Assembly: GCA_002946415.1 (NCBI GenBank)
Contig: NJPS01000046.1
Location: 372,001 to 436,000 of the forward strand
Source of the DNA: Rutstroemia sp. NJR-2017a BVV2
Taxonomy: Eukaryota; Ascomycota; Leotiomycetes; Helotiales; Rutstroemiaceae
Length of the DNA stretch: 64,000 bases
Reading direction: 5' to 3'
Shown here in pieces: positions 23,401 to 36,263 of this stretch. The position numbers and the translations under genes are program-made. How positions within the stretch are numbered: position 1 is the first letter of the stretch; each line of letters begins with the position of its first letter. The notes beneath the pieces are model-generated. The model saw nothing but the letters and a program-made list of their open reading frames with translations. It searched no databases and was not told where the DNA came from.

Positions 23401-25483
23401 ATGCGGCATAAATCATCAATAAGATGTTCTTCTGCTGGCAGAGTAACAGCTCAGTTATTGTTGTCTTTCCTAGCCTTATCGACACCGATAAGTGCTTCCA
23501 CCCAAAAACAACAACAACCAATCTCACCTTTTCTGCCGCCTTCCATTGCTGAACCAGAGAGACAACCTGACTCAAATGGTGATCATGTATTTGTAGGTCT
23601 CTCTCTGCTAATAATGTGTCTCTGCACAGTATCTAACCATGAATCCATAGTCCCTACGCCACATCTTCCATCATGGAACCTACGAACATCCCCGACTTCA
23701 CAAACAGCTCGACATTCTTGACTCGAGCTCCAAGTCTACCTTGTGGCTCGAGTCCGAAGATGGGAAAGGGCCTTTGCGAGAGATAACAAGGCCTTTGGTC
23801 ATGAAAAAGAGTCCGGTGAAGATAGAACGATTAAAAGACAGAAGACCCTCTGTGGTGGACCCTATGGTAGCTGCGGCCAGAGAGAGTGGAGATGTTTGGG
23901 CCTTATCGCCATCGGCTTGGACAATTGATGAGCTTCCTGGGCCAAATATTACCGATAAGGAGACCATCATTACATTGGCACAAATGGCCGCGAATGCTTA
24001 TGTAGACACACCAGATACAGGGGATTGGAAGGATGTCAATGGTGGTTTCAACAGAACAGACGACTATGGATTTGGTTGGGATGCTGATGGATTACGCGGA
24101 TACATTTATGTGGACGAAACGAACTCAACAATTGTCATAGGGCTAAAGGGAACGAGTCTTGCGGTGTATGATGGAGAAGGCACAACCACAAACGACAAGG
24201 AGAACGACAACTTATTCTTTAGCTGTTGCTGTGGCCAACAGGGAAGCTCCTTCTACCGACAAGTTTGCGATTGTGCTACCGGAACTTATACTTGCAATCT
24301 GACTTGCCTCAAGAGGAGTTTAAGACAGGAGAACCGATACTACAGCGCTGCCAAAAACCTCTACTCAAACGTTACGGCTCTCTATCCCAACGCGAATATC
24401 TGGATGTCAGGCCACTCGCTTGGAGGGTCTGTCAGTTCCATGTTGGGGTTGACTTACGGTCTTCCTGTCGTTACATTTGAGGCGGTCCCTGATGCTCTAC
24501 CCGTTAGCCGATTAGGTCTACCCGCACCACCAGGACATAATCCTAATGCGCCGCAAAAGCGCGAGTTTACAGGTGCATTCCACTTCGGACATACCGCCGA
24601 TCCAATCTATCTTGGAACTTGCAATGGGGCTACAGCTTCGTGTTCTTATGCCGGATATGCATTGGAGAGTTCATGCCATACTGGTATGGAATGCGTTTAT
24701 GATGTTGTCGCAGATCATGGCTGGGGAGTGCACATTTGGTCTCACCGCATTATTCCAGTCATTGAGCAAGTCATCAAGGTCTACGATACCGTACCGGTGT
24801 GCAAGTTCACCCCAGAGTGCGTAGATTGTCCATTGTGGAAAGAGGTGGAGGGAAACAGTACTACTACAACATCATCCTCAACCAGCACCTCTTCAACAAG
24901 AATCAAGACCCGCACATCGACTTGTCAAACCCCTGGTTGGTGGGGTTGTCTTGACGAGACATCCACAACTTCTGGCACCGCGACAAGCGCACCTGTAACA
25001 ACAACTTCGACATCAACTTCTACGTGCAAAACCCCTGGCTGGTTCGGCTGCAACGATGAAGTCACGACAACAAAAAGCAGCAGTGTGTCAACCCCTGCGA
25101 CTGCCACCTCCACTTCCACGTCGTCATCGTCGTCCTCAACCTCTTCAACAACTTGCAAGACCCCCGGCTGGTGGGGCTGCAAAGATCGCACCTCGACCGT
25201 AACCTCCAGCACCTCCTCCGGCACCTCCGACCCCATTACCAGCACCTCCTCCTCGACCATCTCCCACCTCATCACATCCGCCCCACCCCTTCCATCCCCC
25301 TCATCCCCGACCTCAGTCCCCGCAACCCCGACCGCAACAGGTACATGCACATCCAAAGAATGGTTCGGCTTCGTCTGTGTAGATCCTAGTCCCACTGCTG
25401 CACCGGTCCGTAAAGATACCTGTGTGAAGCGGAATTGGTGGTTCGGATGTAAAGAGTGGGAGGCTGAGAGGGAGGATATGTAG
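23401..25483 (+). CDS. ATG15: Autophagy-related vacuolar lipase Atg15
   Basis: Two exons, 23401-23592 and 23651-25483, join in phase to 674 aa; the donor GTAGGT is the best of two in-phase choices. Atg15 is a class-3 lipase delivered to the vacuole, where it breaks down membranes of autophagic and Cvt bodies. An N-terminal signal-anchor helix (residues about 14-34) precedes the family signature LRHIFHHGTYEHPRLHK. The nucleophile elbow is GHSLGGS; likely triad partners are Asp in FGHTADPIYLG and His in WGVHIWSHR. The C-terminal 220 residues are a Ser/Thr-rich stalk with three CxTPGWxGCxD modules and two diverged Cys-Trp modules. The homology is strong; the exact exon-1 end is less certain. Confidence 0.93.
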
Positions 25484-26114
25484 ATCGAAGAAGAGGGGGG
25501 CGGTTTAGAATGTAAATTGTATACACTCGCGCGCGCATAAGCATGGAGAGGGAGGAGGCAGATGATGAATTATGTTTGCATGTTATATATTGCATTTTTC
25601 TTCTTCCTTCTTTCAGGGGGTTCGGAGCTGGAGCATAGGTGTGGTATGGGATTGGATTGGGTAGGATTGATATGATGAGCATACTGTTGTTGGTTCTTTT
25701 ATTTCGGGGTTGTATATAGCTTTTGGGTTTCTAGGTTGCTCGGTTAGTGATTGAATATAAACAATATATATACATCTGCCTTTACAATCTACCTAGGTAT
25801 ACGCCACCGCAGTCAGACTGAAGAAGGGACAAGCACGTGTATGTATGTGGGCACAGCTGGTCATATCCATTTATTTCAACTGTATACTCCATCTAGAGGA
25901 AAGAACGCCTATCATGCAATGTAGATGCAGTTCTTCAGATTCTCTTTTCGTTTCACGCCCTCTTGCTATCTTTCTAACTATTGCTTTTCCCTTCCCTTTC
26001 CTTCCCGTTCAATCATAAAAGAAGACGATTCTTAAATGCAGCTTAGTAATTACTCGATGTAGATAATATCGCGTTCCGTCAATCTCCTTTCTTCCAACCC
26101 ACCCCTTTCAAATC
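25484..26114. other. Intergenic region between convergent genes
   Basis: 630 bp between the 3' ends of the Atg15 and Paf1 genes, so it should hold two 3' untranslated regions. Nothing else was recognised. Confidence 0.5.
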
Positions 26115-27631
26115 TCAATCCGACCCCAAATCATCATCGTCGTCATCCTCATCCAGACTATCCTCCCCCTCCTTCCTATCGTCATCAGCCGTCGAAGTGA
26201 GCACCGTTTTGCCCCCCACCGCCCCAACCACCGGCCCATCATCCCTCTCGCCCTCCGCATCCTCGTCCCCGCCCTCTTCTTCCGGCATCCCGTATGGCAT
26301 CGTGCGGTAAATGTCTGTCTGCCTTTTCATATCCTCGCTCATGTCCTCGATACTCAGATCCACCAGATCCGTCACCTTCTCGTCCTCACCGCCGCCGATC
26401 ATGCCTCTCATCTTTTGGATATTCTTGTTGCGCTGCGGTCGGATGGATGTGCGTTGTACGGTTGGGTAGTAGTATGCTGCGCGCTGACGCAGTCCGTCGG
26501 TTCCGTCGTGCACGGCTATTACGACTTCCTCGTCGTATTTCTGATCCACATTTCCTGTTGTGTGGGCGCTTTCATATGCACGGAGACGCTTGAGACGGAA
26601 TGATCCTCGGCCCTCGTCATCAATGCGGGAGTAAAGATTTACGTCGTCGTGATCGGGGTCCAGAACGTCGAATTTGCGCTTGAAGTTCTTGGCGTCAGAG
26701 AGGTTCTCGGGCATAAACATTTCATACTCGATCTTGTCGTCCGGTGGTGGATTGTGGTCTGGGTCGAGTTCGTAGGCTTCGCGAACGGCCTGGTTGTGTC
26801 TTTGCTCCTCTTCGCTTGGAGGCACCGGACGGAGAATACTTGATTCGAGGCGGACATCGTAGACATTGCTGGGAGGGACAGGATTTGTGAGGAATTTCAC
26901 CATAACGTATCCACCAACATCGGGGAAAGCATCGAGATCAGGAAGAAGTGGGTAGGCATCAACCAACTTGACGTTGCGTTTGGTAGGATGTCGGACTCGG
27001 CTGCGATCTTTCAGGTTGGTAGCAGCAATTTGGAAGCTCTTTTCAATTTGGGCTTTTATGTATTCAGGAGATTCGCGATCGGCGGGGAGTGGCGCGGCTG
27101 GTTTAGACCTGCGATTTCCGATATTCTCAACCAGTGACTTAGAGGTAGTAGACTCGAAACGCGATTTTGATGTGTAGGCGGAAATGTACTCTGTGCGCCG
27201 CAGGAAAGACACTCCTTGCTCGGAAAATTTAGGCTTGCCCAACGTTGCGAGTGGTCGTAGAAGGTTGCGGTCACTGGGGTGAATAGGCGGTGGATGTAAC
27301 GGTGCTTGTATAGCTATGAAAGGTAAAGATGAGTTGCTGCGCAAATGCAGAGAAGAGTATCTGTCAACTTACAACTCTCATCTCCATCGAAAATTCCTGG
27401 CATACCAACTAGATCCAATGGCATACCAAGTTCGGCATCGGCTTCAATATTCAATGGTTGATCTCGTGCTAATCGTGTAGCAAATCCCGGGGTAGTATAT
27501 TGACCACTTGCAAGGCCAGTGTTAGGGATGTCGAGGAGCTTGGGCGGATTGGGAGGTGGTGGTAAGGCATTGGAATATCTTATCCGCGCAATATACTCCT
27601 GGTGAACAATTCGAGATGCTGAGGACGACAT
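26115..27631 (-). CDS. PAF1: RNA polymerase II-associated protein Paf1
   Basis: Exons 27373-27631 and 26115-27313 join in frame to 485 aa. Paf1 is the core subunit of the Paf1 complex, which travels with RNA polymerase II and supports H2B ubiquitylation, H3K4/K36/K79 methylation and 3'-end formation. Evidence is the N-terminal block (EYIARIRYSNALPPPPNPPK, then LARDQPLNIEADAELGMPLD), the LRRTEYIS motif, and the central VKLVDAYPLLPDLDAFPD and RLKRLRAYES segments. The C-terminus is strongly acidic, as in fungal Paf1. The length matches the yeast protein (445 aa) with a longer tail. The donor is GTAAGT. Confidence 0.93.
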
Positions 27632-28354
27632 CTTGGCTGGAAGTGTCGAAATGGAAGGCGTTTATCTTCTGGTTGAGTTTACGAGTCGCAATAATTTTGG
27701 AAGGTCGCGTCGGGAGCGGACAGGGAAGCTGACGCTAGTGACAAGGCTGGAAAAGTCCGGCTACAGTATCTCCTCTGTTGCGGCTACTGCCACCACTGCA
27801 TTCACCTCACGCTGGTCCAGAAATAAGATCACCGAGTTACAGCCTTGCCAGCAGTCATCTCTTGGTTGATTTTAAGAACTAGATACCAGAAGTTCCAAAT
27901 GCAAAACTTGCCATCAAGCATCACAGTGCCATTCAAGTTAGCCGTTACCGCTGCAAGCTTCAACAGTCTACCAATAGGAGGAGGCTATATGGATAGCTCT
28001 GAACAAGCTTTGCCAGACATTCCCCGTAAAAGATCATTCTAAACATGGATAAAGGTGTAATATTCTATTTCTCCGCTGGTTAATTATTCATTCAATTGCC
28101 GAGTAGCTTTCTAGCTACACCTGACCCTTCGATGCCCCAGACAGACCCTAGGTATAATGAGAACATAGAAAGGAGTAATTAAGATCAATATAAGTTTTTG
28201 CGTCTCCCAGTTTCCGACCTCCTTGTCCCCAACGAGCACCTATGAAGGTGCAGCTTTTGTACACGTGACTGCAGAACCTTGACTGCTTGAATCTGCAGCT
28301 GCCATCAGAAGATCATTCATTCATTGCATCTCATATAATGCCCGTATCCCAGCC
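27632..28354. other. Intergenic region (Paf1 promoter / Rer1 3' flank)
   Basis: About 720 bp upstream of the Paf1 start and downstream of the Rer1 stop. A 78-aa plus-strand frame at 27633-27869 has no recognisable features. No other element was identified. Confidence 0.45.
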
Positions 28355-29118
28355 TTACGAGCTGTTCTTGGTGTATTTCGTCTTGCCAAAAGAGAACGGC
28401 ACGTAGCGGTATTTGATCATATGTTGGATTTGTCTCCGCACTATTACCATCGATATCAGCACGCTTAATCATCTTTGCATAGATGGCTGTAGAACTTACT
28501 TGTAAGTGTAAACAAGATCAACCAGTAGACAACCAACACGGGCCAGAACACTGGGATGTCGAAGAATGTGAAAAAAGTGCATATGATTGCAATGACAATC
28601 GCTCTTGTCGCGGAATGCCAGAACTTGAATTCAGGAAGCCTTCGAATAAAAGGACGGAATTCCTCATCTTGCTTGGTAGGTAAACCACCGGCAGCACCAT
28701 CCTCCATATCGTTGTCCATAGCTTCATTTGAGGGATCGAACTTGGGTTGAAGGAAGGCGAGAAAGAGATTGAGCAGGTAAATGCCCAATGAGTATGCGAC
28801 TGCGCATAGCAGTTAGTTTTGAACAAACAGTCTTGACCGGCCTAACATACCAATATACCAGCCTTGTAAGAGGAATATGCGAAGGAAGAATAATATCAAC
28901 GTCGCGCCCGTGGCGAGCCATCTGTGCGGAACATATGGTGTTGACCTGTCCAGCAAAGCTTGATATTGCTATAAAACATATGCGTTAGCGTTTGAACTCA
29001 TCCCAGACTATGCGCTCGAAGAACCCAAGAATATCTTATCAAAACTTACACGACCCAGCTTTGTAGTCTGCGAACTAACAGCCGCGAATGGACCTGGTTC
29101 TGACTCAATTGAATCCAT
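28355..29118 (-). CDS. RER1: ER retention/retrieval protein Rer1
   Basis: Four exons, 29050-29118, 28851-28968, 28500-28799 and 28355-28440, join in frame to 190 aa, the usual Rer1 length. Rer1 is a four-helix Golgi membrane protein that sorts ER proteins and unassembled subunits into COPI vesicles for return to the ER. Diagnostic sequence includes the [17 protein letters not shown] start, [36 protein letters not shown] and the C-terminal [19 protein letters not shown]. The donors are GTAAGT, GTATGT and GTAAGT. The gene is divergent from the enoyl-CoA hydratase gene across 450 bp. Confidence 0.96.
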
Positions 29119-29568
29119 GGCGCCCAATATAATCTTTCCCTAAACCGAAATTCTGGTCTGCACGTCGATGCGCCTATGTGAAAACTGTTGGGAATCAAAG
29201 GATTGACTGTGTGCGGAAGGCGCGATTAAATTGTTGGAGTTTTCGGAATCGAGACCACCTGTTAATTCTAAAGTTGCACTCAAGTCTCAGCCAGAGAAAA
29301 GCGTCGTGGCTAGTTGTGGCGTCCGCGTCTCCCAGGGCCGCGTTTTAGGGGCTATGCTACACGTGATAACGCTTGCACGCGCAAACTCACGGATAGCTGC
29401 AAGGACAAGGATGAGCTCCATCGATGTCCGAGGATAAACGGATTGTCGATGACGAGGGAGCAACTCATGAAAACAAACTGGACTCGAGAATTAGCCAGAT
29501 TTCAATCACCTTAAGAATACAACGCAGGACTTCTGAATTGGGTTTCAATAGCCAAAGCTTCAAGAATC
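29119..29568. promoter_or_regulatory. Compact divergent promoter (Rer1 / enoyl-CoA hydratase)
   Basis: A 450-bp spacer between the two start codons, so both promoters must lie here. No individual factor site is claimed. Confidence 0.5.
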
Positions 29569-30495
29569 ATGAATTCAATCAGATCATTAAGGCCATTGGC
29601 TTTTAAATTCACACCTTCCAGCCTCCCCGCACTCACTCGGTATGTCTCGAGCTTCTCAGTAAAATCATACGACTTCATTCAAACTACAGAACCGCGACCT
29701 GGAGTGGGACAAGGTACTATCTATTTGCAGGCTCATATGTTAAAATATACTAACGCTTGATCAGTAACACTCAATCGTCCTAAAGCATTAAATGCACTGT
29801 CCACACCCCTCATTACCGAACTCAACGATGCTCTACAGGCCTTCGATCAATCCGACTCAATCTCAGCAATCATACTCACAGGTTCCGCCAAGGCCTTTGC
29901 AGCCGGTGCAGATATCAAGGAAATGGCGCCGCTTACATTTTCTGAAGCCTACAGAACTTCTTTCATTGAATCGTGGTCCTCCTTGACAACGACGATTAGG
30001 AAACCGATAATCGCAGCTGTCTCGGGCCATGCACTAGGTGGTGGTTGCGAATTGGCGCTTATGTGCGATATCTTATATTGTACGGAGAATGCGAATTTTG
30101 GACAACCCGAGATTAAATTAGGAACAATTCCTGGAGCGGGCGGAAGTCAAAGATTGACGAGAGCAATTGGAAAAGCTAGAGCTATGGAACTCATTCTGAC
30201 AGGCAAATCGTTCACAGGCAAGGAGGCAGGCGCGTGGGGCGTGGCCGCTAGAACATATGGAACCTGGGAGGAGTTGATTGAAGCTGCTTTGGGCACGGCC
30301 GAGACAATTGCGGGACACAGCAAGCTTGCCGTGCGGGCTGCGAAGGAGGTGGTGAATAAGAGTCAGGATCTACCGTTACGAGATGGTGTCGAGTATGAGA
30401 GGAGGGTGTTCCACAGCTTGTTTGGAAGTGAAGATCAGAAGATTGGGATGAAGGCTTTTGCAGAAAAGAAGAAGGCTGAGTGGACTCATAAGTAA
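29569..30495 (+). CDS. Mitochondrial short-chain enoyl-CoA hydratase
   Basis: Exons 29569-29713 and 29765-30495 join in frame to 291 aa. The enzyme hydrates 2-trans-enoyl-CoA to 3-hydroxyacyl-CoA in fatty-acid and branched-chain amino-acid breakdown. The first 30 residues are rich in Arg, Ser and Leu and lack acids, a typical mitochondrial presequence. The crotonase fold is clear: LNRPKALNALS, the oxyanion-hole segment AFAAGADIKEM, and both catalytic Glu residues in GGGCELALMCD and GQPEIKLGTIPGAGG, as in mammalian ECHS1. The donor is GTACTA and the branch CTAAC. Confidence 0.95.
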
Positions 30496-30758
30496 TCGTT
30501 GCACTACCATGAATGGATCCGAACGACATGACTGGGATACAGTCCACACGTCGCATACCGTCACCAGTGAGCAGAATACCAGAGTTTATCAACTCCAAGT
30601 GAGCCAAACAATAAATTATATAACTGACTTCTATCATGCATTGTCTAGACAAATATTCCAAAGCCTACTTTGTTTCCGAAGCGGGAAAAACAGAACAGCA
30701 AAGACAGACAGCAATTTAAAGTTGCTTCGACCCTAATCAAGTTGCACGCAGATATCAT

Positions 30759-32632
30759 CTACGCCTTCTTTGCCTTGGCGTTGAGGCTCTCCTGTTCGTC
30801 CTTCCTCTTTCTCAACACTTCCAAGAATTCACTCACAATGCCCTTATAATCCGCCGCCATATACGGCTCGAACCACTCATTCCACCAACCCCTCCAACCT
30901 CCAATTCTGCTCTTTCTTCTCCCCTCTAGTCCCATCTCCTTACAAAGCAGGTCACAAAAGTCCAAAATGTCCGCACCAACCTCCGGCTCTATGATTCCCG
31001 CCCTCCTATACCGCCATCGCATGAACGCCATCGTTCGTGCTGTGTCTACATCCATTTTGTACTTATCTTTGAATACCTCATTGAGTTCCGGCGAGTGCAA
31101 ACCCTCAAGGTAGGCCACTCCCCATATGGACGATAATTCAGCATACAGAGGAATTTGTGGCGATGCCATGACGCCAACGAAAATTACAGAACGGTCGTTT
31201 TGTGCGGCAAGATTAGAAGGGATAATTTGACGGTACAGACGGTATGGTGTACTGTCTGGGGGATTCTCATATGTTTTTGGCGGATTGGAAAGGAATGGGA
31301 AAGTAGTGTGTACCCATTTATCGGCTGCAGTATCAAGGTCTGCCCAGTAGGATTTCATTTCAGGTGGGACTTTATCGAAAGGAATGGGGAGGTCAAGCTC
31401 GATGCGTGCTTCGGGCTCGAAAAATTTGGGAAATGTAAGGTTCCACCCAGTCGCAAATACCAGAGCAGAAGTTGGCCGTACAGTACCGTTGGCAAGGATT
31501 ACACTGTTCGAGTTAACGGAAGTTATGTGTGTGCGTTGAACGTCGATAAGGTTGCCTTCGTTGAGCAACTTGAATAGTGGGTTATCTTCATGAATTAACG
31601 AGGGTGTTGCTGTTGACCAGAATAGACTACTTTTTGTCAGCGAGGTCTCGGCGATGGGATGAAATTTCCCAACGAAGAATCAACACACTGTTTCATATCC
31701 GGCGCAATCCTCCTCGAATTCTCACTTCCTTCATACAAATCCTTGAAGATGTAATGACTTGCCCAAGTCCAGTACTTCTCCACAAGCCACAGCCCTGGCC
31801 AGAACATGCCACTGTGCAGAATCCAATAAAAGAACCCATGAGTTCTCAACAGACACGGAACAGTCAATCCAGCCCATCGAGAGAAGGCAATCGCAGCTGT
31901 GCGGAGTCCAACCGCAGTGACTTGTATGAGCATACCCGGTCCCGCACCACCTTTTCGAATCAACCAAGTAACCTTTTTCCCCGCGGAAGCGCAAAGGCTC
32001 ACCACCTCCGCCGCGGACTTGTTTCCGCCCACGACTGTAACGTGCTCGACCCCTTCCGCCGTGAGTTCATTGTGTCTCGCACCGAGATGCAGCGAGTGGA
32101 ACATTATACCCTCGAACTTACTCGTATCCAGCTTTGGCATGCGCGGATCCGATGAAGGACCACTTGCCACAACCAGTTTATCACATTTCACAACCTCCTT
32201 CTCTTTTCCTTTCTCTTGCACCTCCAGACTCCAAGTCTTTGCTTTGTCAGGTTCGTTGTCTTCATGAACTGCGGACAACACGCGAGTATTAAGTCGCACG
32301 TGTTCCTCGATATGGAAGCGCTTGGCGAATTTCTGAAGATATTCGTTTACTTTGATGCCGGGGATCTTATCCCACATGTTTAGCTCGGGATCTTCGTCCA
32401 TACACATATCAGAGAATTCGTAGCAGCCAACGGGACTATCGGCTATGAGGTTCGGATAGATTCGGTCGTTGCTCCACACCCCTCCAATACTGCTGTCAGA
32501 ATCAATGACGGTTAGATTAATGGATGGTTTGAGTTGGAGGTAGGCGCGAGCGGCTGCGAGGCCTTGCCATCCTGCGCCGATGATGATCACTCGGTTACCG
32601 TCAGGGAGAGACTGCTCGATCTTTAGAGCCAT
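30759..32632 (-). CDS. FAD/NADPH-dependent flavin monooxygenase
   Basis: Exons about 31674-32632 and 30759-31626 join in frame to 608 aa. The exon-1 end is uncertain: the GTTGGG donor is modelled, while an upstream GTGTGT also keeps frame and would remove 5 residues. Flavin monooxygenases insert one oxygen from O2 into small molecules using NADPH. The FAD loop VIIIGAGWQGLAAARAYL is at the N-terminus. The class-B fingerprint FEGIMFHSLHLG and the NADPH loop VTVVGGNKSAAEV follow. A hydrophobic stretch around TVPCLLRTHGFFYWILH may contact membrane. The substrate cannot be read from sequence. It starts a run of accessory-looking genes (SDR, sulfotransferases, MFS). Confidence 0.88.
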
Positions 32633-34362
32633 TTTGTTGGGGAAGTAGAAGGAATGGGTTTGATAGGACAGTTCAATTGGGTATTGGCAAGATGGGAAGC
32701 AACTGGGTTGATATATCTACAGAAATATCAATTCATCTACGCATAATTTCATGTGTGGCAACACATTTTACATTTTTATTCGTCTCGATTTCACGTTCTA
32801 GAAAGAACGGCAACAATATTAAGGAACAATGTGAAGGGAATGAGCTAGAATATCTCGGTCGAGACGCACCCACGGCTTTATTTTCAGATAAAGGGAATTT
32901 GAGATGTGAGCCCACGGTTCTTGTTCTTTGTGTAAAAACACGGTACGATTCTGTTCGAGCGAATCGGACTTTTCTACCTGCGCTCTAAGAGTGAAAGAAT
33001 GGTACGAACCGCCATGAAACACAAGTCCAACATTCAGGAGAAGGGGTTCGCTTGCACTTGGTAACCGAACATCGTCCTGAAGCGTCACCTATACCGAAAG
33101 TGCAAAGAAATTGATATGGTAAACAAATATTTGGGCGAGTTAGCAATGAGAGCTGCGACAGAGGTAGTATAAAATCTGTACTTTGCTCTGTCGTCGCATT
33201 TTGAGTTTCCATAACATAACATACCTGCCTAAAAAAATCTCGCAACTTGCAAGCATCCGGATAATATCACCGCATATCACACTCGCGCCATTCTTTTGTG
33301 ATTAGCCAAGTATATATTCTATTCGCGGGCTCAATAGTCTTGGAGATACTTAGGATAGCTTATCTAGTGATTTGCTTGATTCCATGGTGAATAGTCGCCA
33401 AAAACGAGGCGTTCAAGATGTGCCTGGTCGTACGTCTGTCGGTTTATATGACACATGCATTTAGAAATAAATCTAAGGCTCCAAGATATCCTTCTATATC
33501 TCATGCCGTTTCACGCCATCGTCAATCAGAATACCAACTAGGATAAAAGTGCCGAGGGATCCAAGAAGATGCCGCTCCGGAGGTGCCAGCTCGGCTCAAT
33601 AGACCATCCACATGAACATAGCTTTTACAATTCACTGTTGAAGCTACACCCCGCTGCCAATCATATTGAATAACGAAATGAAATGAAACGAGACATCGAG
33701 GCACAGAACTTAAACACCCCAGTGCATATGAGAACTTGTCCCGATATCCAGATCTTCATGCACTCCGGATATATTGAAATCCATGTCGTCCAATGTAAGC
33801 TACATTCAGGTCGCCGTCTATCGCTTTCGTTACTTCAGAAACATATATAAAGTCAATGGCAAGTGAATCTGACCTTCCCACCGAAAAGACTTGTTATTCC
33901 TCAGTTATATACGAAACGAAAAGTCTTCGGCCGGCACAAATCAGAGTCGCCATTGCACGTTGACTGAAGCTCATATGCGCATCTCCCTTGGGAAGCAATA
34001 TTATCCAAACACTTGCCAGCTTGGGAGTTTCTTGACCTTGTTGCTTTGAGCAACTGCTGTGAAGGTTATTCGTCTCATGCGGCACCACATATTGCTGGCG
34101 CAAACCCAACATGCCTTTCGACGACGATAGCTATCCCGGTAATAACGACGCAATACAACAACACCAACTACAACGACCAGCAGACACAACTACAGAATCT
34201 AGCTTTCATCTGTCAGGCTTTCTTCACCTTCGAATTTAACACCTCGATCGGGTACTTCCCGTGGCGCCACTCAACGACGCGCGCTTCTTGTCCATTTCGC
34301 AGTTTTCAAAAATCTTTGGGGGAGTCGTCTCATAGGTAACAGTTTAGCATTGGATACAGAAA
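32633..34362. promoter_or_regulatory. Divergent intergenic region (monooxygenase / surface protein)
   Basis: 1.7 kb between two divergent starts. Open frames are 60-108 aa on both strands without recognisable features. No repeat or named site was seen. Confidence 0.45.
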
Positions 34363-36263
34363 ATGAAACTACAAGATGCCTTGCTGGTGCTCCAGCTTAC
34401 CTTCGTCCATCTTCCTCCAATCGTAGCAGGAGATGATCCAAGCACCTATTCTATAATTACTCTTACCTCGCTCACAACAGTTCGCCCCAGTCCTAAAGTT
34501 GTCACCTCGTCGCAGGTTCGTCCCTTCTCTCTTCTCGCATTCGTGCGCACGAAATTAACAGATACGCGTAGACAGAAGTAGTTATAATTACACCTGGCGA
34601 ACAGACGACCACGAGTGGTGACTCTCCTTCTTTGACATTTAGCATACTCTCAACTTCCACGAGGATTATCACAGTCTCTCTTGCATCATCGCCAGACACG
34701 AGCTCGGCGACTTTCTCTCTTCCGGCAACGCTCAAATCAACGCAAGGTTCATCAGTTGCATCTATATCAACGAACAACTCACCAAATCTCGCACCTACGC
34801 CGACAAGCAGCATCATCACCTTTTCGCCTACCTTATTAGCATCAGCTACTAAGCCACCCCAAAAGTCAAAGATTCTAGTCGTCTCGATTATCACGCCTCT
34901 CGTCATACTTCTAGGCATTGCTGTCCTCATATTCTGCATGAGAAGACGTAAAAAGAACAGTAAAGAAGAGCTCCATGTCGAAAAGAAACAAACCTCAACA
35001 TCATTCAAACAAACAATTTCTGTCATACCAAACGAACCGCACGGCCACGGAGAAGTAACATCTCCCAGCTCAGAAAACCCTGAATCAAACGCAACATCTC
35101 CTGGCGCTAGGAGTCGCTTCCCGGCTTTCTCCCAGCTTTTCGGTCATGGTGTCAACGAAGTGCACCTTAATTGGGAGCCGCTGAAGAATGCGCTTCGCTC
35201 ACCGAACCCGGATGCTGGAATCTTCAATAATTACGTGCCACCTGCACGCCCAGCAAGGCATTATCATGAGAGCTTCTACCACGAAACAAGCCCTCGCGGT
35301 TCAAGACAGCCTGCGGAGCTAGAAGCGCACACCGAGGCACCACTCAGTCCACCAATCCCATCACGATCACCGGACAGAAACTTATTGCAGCGCTTGGGAA
35401 TGAATGTATCAGGGTCCCAACTACAACCTATTAGCGAGCTGCCGGGTGCAGTGTGGCCCAACTACGATAATCGAACTGGCACACCTTCGGCCCCTTTTCC
35501 GGCCAATGGCAACTGGCAGAACAATGGAGAAATCGGTACCACTGAGACTCACGAGCAACCCGTAATTGACTTGAAAGGCAAGTCGGTTGTGCGTCCTCCC
35601 TATGGTCCTGATACATTAAGTATGTCACCTGCAAAGCCAACTCGGCAACGCTCGCCTGAAGCTAGGATTATTCGACAACTCCCACACTTTCAGAACACGG
35701 ATGATCGCCCCGATTTAGAGACCATGGGAAGAGGTGATACACCAGTAAGAGCCTGGCTTTCAGTAAGGAACGAGCCCAGAGGCACTGGCATCTACGGCAA
35801 CGAGCTGCATTATCCAGAAGACCCCCGGGGTGTTCAAGACGATATAACTCTAGCTAATCGAACACGCTCACCACTTCCGCCAGCGGAATATCCTCCAATA
35901 GTTTCTCCTCTCACAACAAATCCAACCGGAACCAATTCGACAATGTCCTTCACGGAACCGAGCAATGGTGTTGCCAGAGCGATTCTTGACACCTTGACAT
36001 TGCTAGAGGGAACTCCGCTAGTCCATGAGTCGGCGCAAATCGGAGCAGAAAACTGGGCGGAAGGATTGATTCGAATACAGAGCGAAAGTACTCTCAGAGC
36101 TCCCGCGGCAGAAAGTTCCGCCGCTGGATCTTCTAACCCTCGTGACAGACTTCCACTTTCAGGAGAGGAACTCGAGGATGAAGATACTGTTATAATAGAA
36201 CATGAGGATGGAACTCAGATCAAGGTCATATCCTCAAATAACGGGGAAGGAGGATTCTTCTAA
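34363..36263 (+). CDS. Ser/Thr-rich single-pass surface protein, possibly sensor-like
   Basis: Exons 34363-34515 and 34572-36263 join in phase 0 to 614 aa, with donor GTTCGT and branch TTAAC. An N-terminal signal peptide (about residues 1-22) leads into a Ser/Thr-rich extracellular region of about 125 residues suited to O-mannosylation. One membrane helix follows at about 152-174 (IITPLVILLGIAVLIFCM) with RRRKK directly after it as a cytosolic anchor. The remaining 440 residues are polar, rich in Pro, Ser and Asn, and probably disordered. This plan resembles Mid2/Wsc-type wall-stress sensors, but no WSC or other Cys domain is present, so the role is unproven. A 174-aa frame on the opposite strand is a shadow of the Ser/Thr repeats. 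Confidence 0.75.

Noticed and set aside
23475..23492. CTTATCG/CGATAAG inverted repeat with GATA motifs
   Set aside because: It lies inside the first coding exon of Atg15 and is short; coding constraint and chance explain it.
24925..25395. 156-aa antisense frame over the Atg15 tail
   Set aside because: A Val/Glu-rich shadow of the repetitive Ser/Thr codons of the sense strand.
34502..35026. 174-aa antisense frame over the surface protein
   Set aside because: A shadow of Ser/Thr-rich sense codons. The sense frame has a signal peptide, membrane helix and consistent splice sites.
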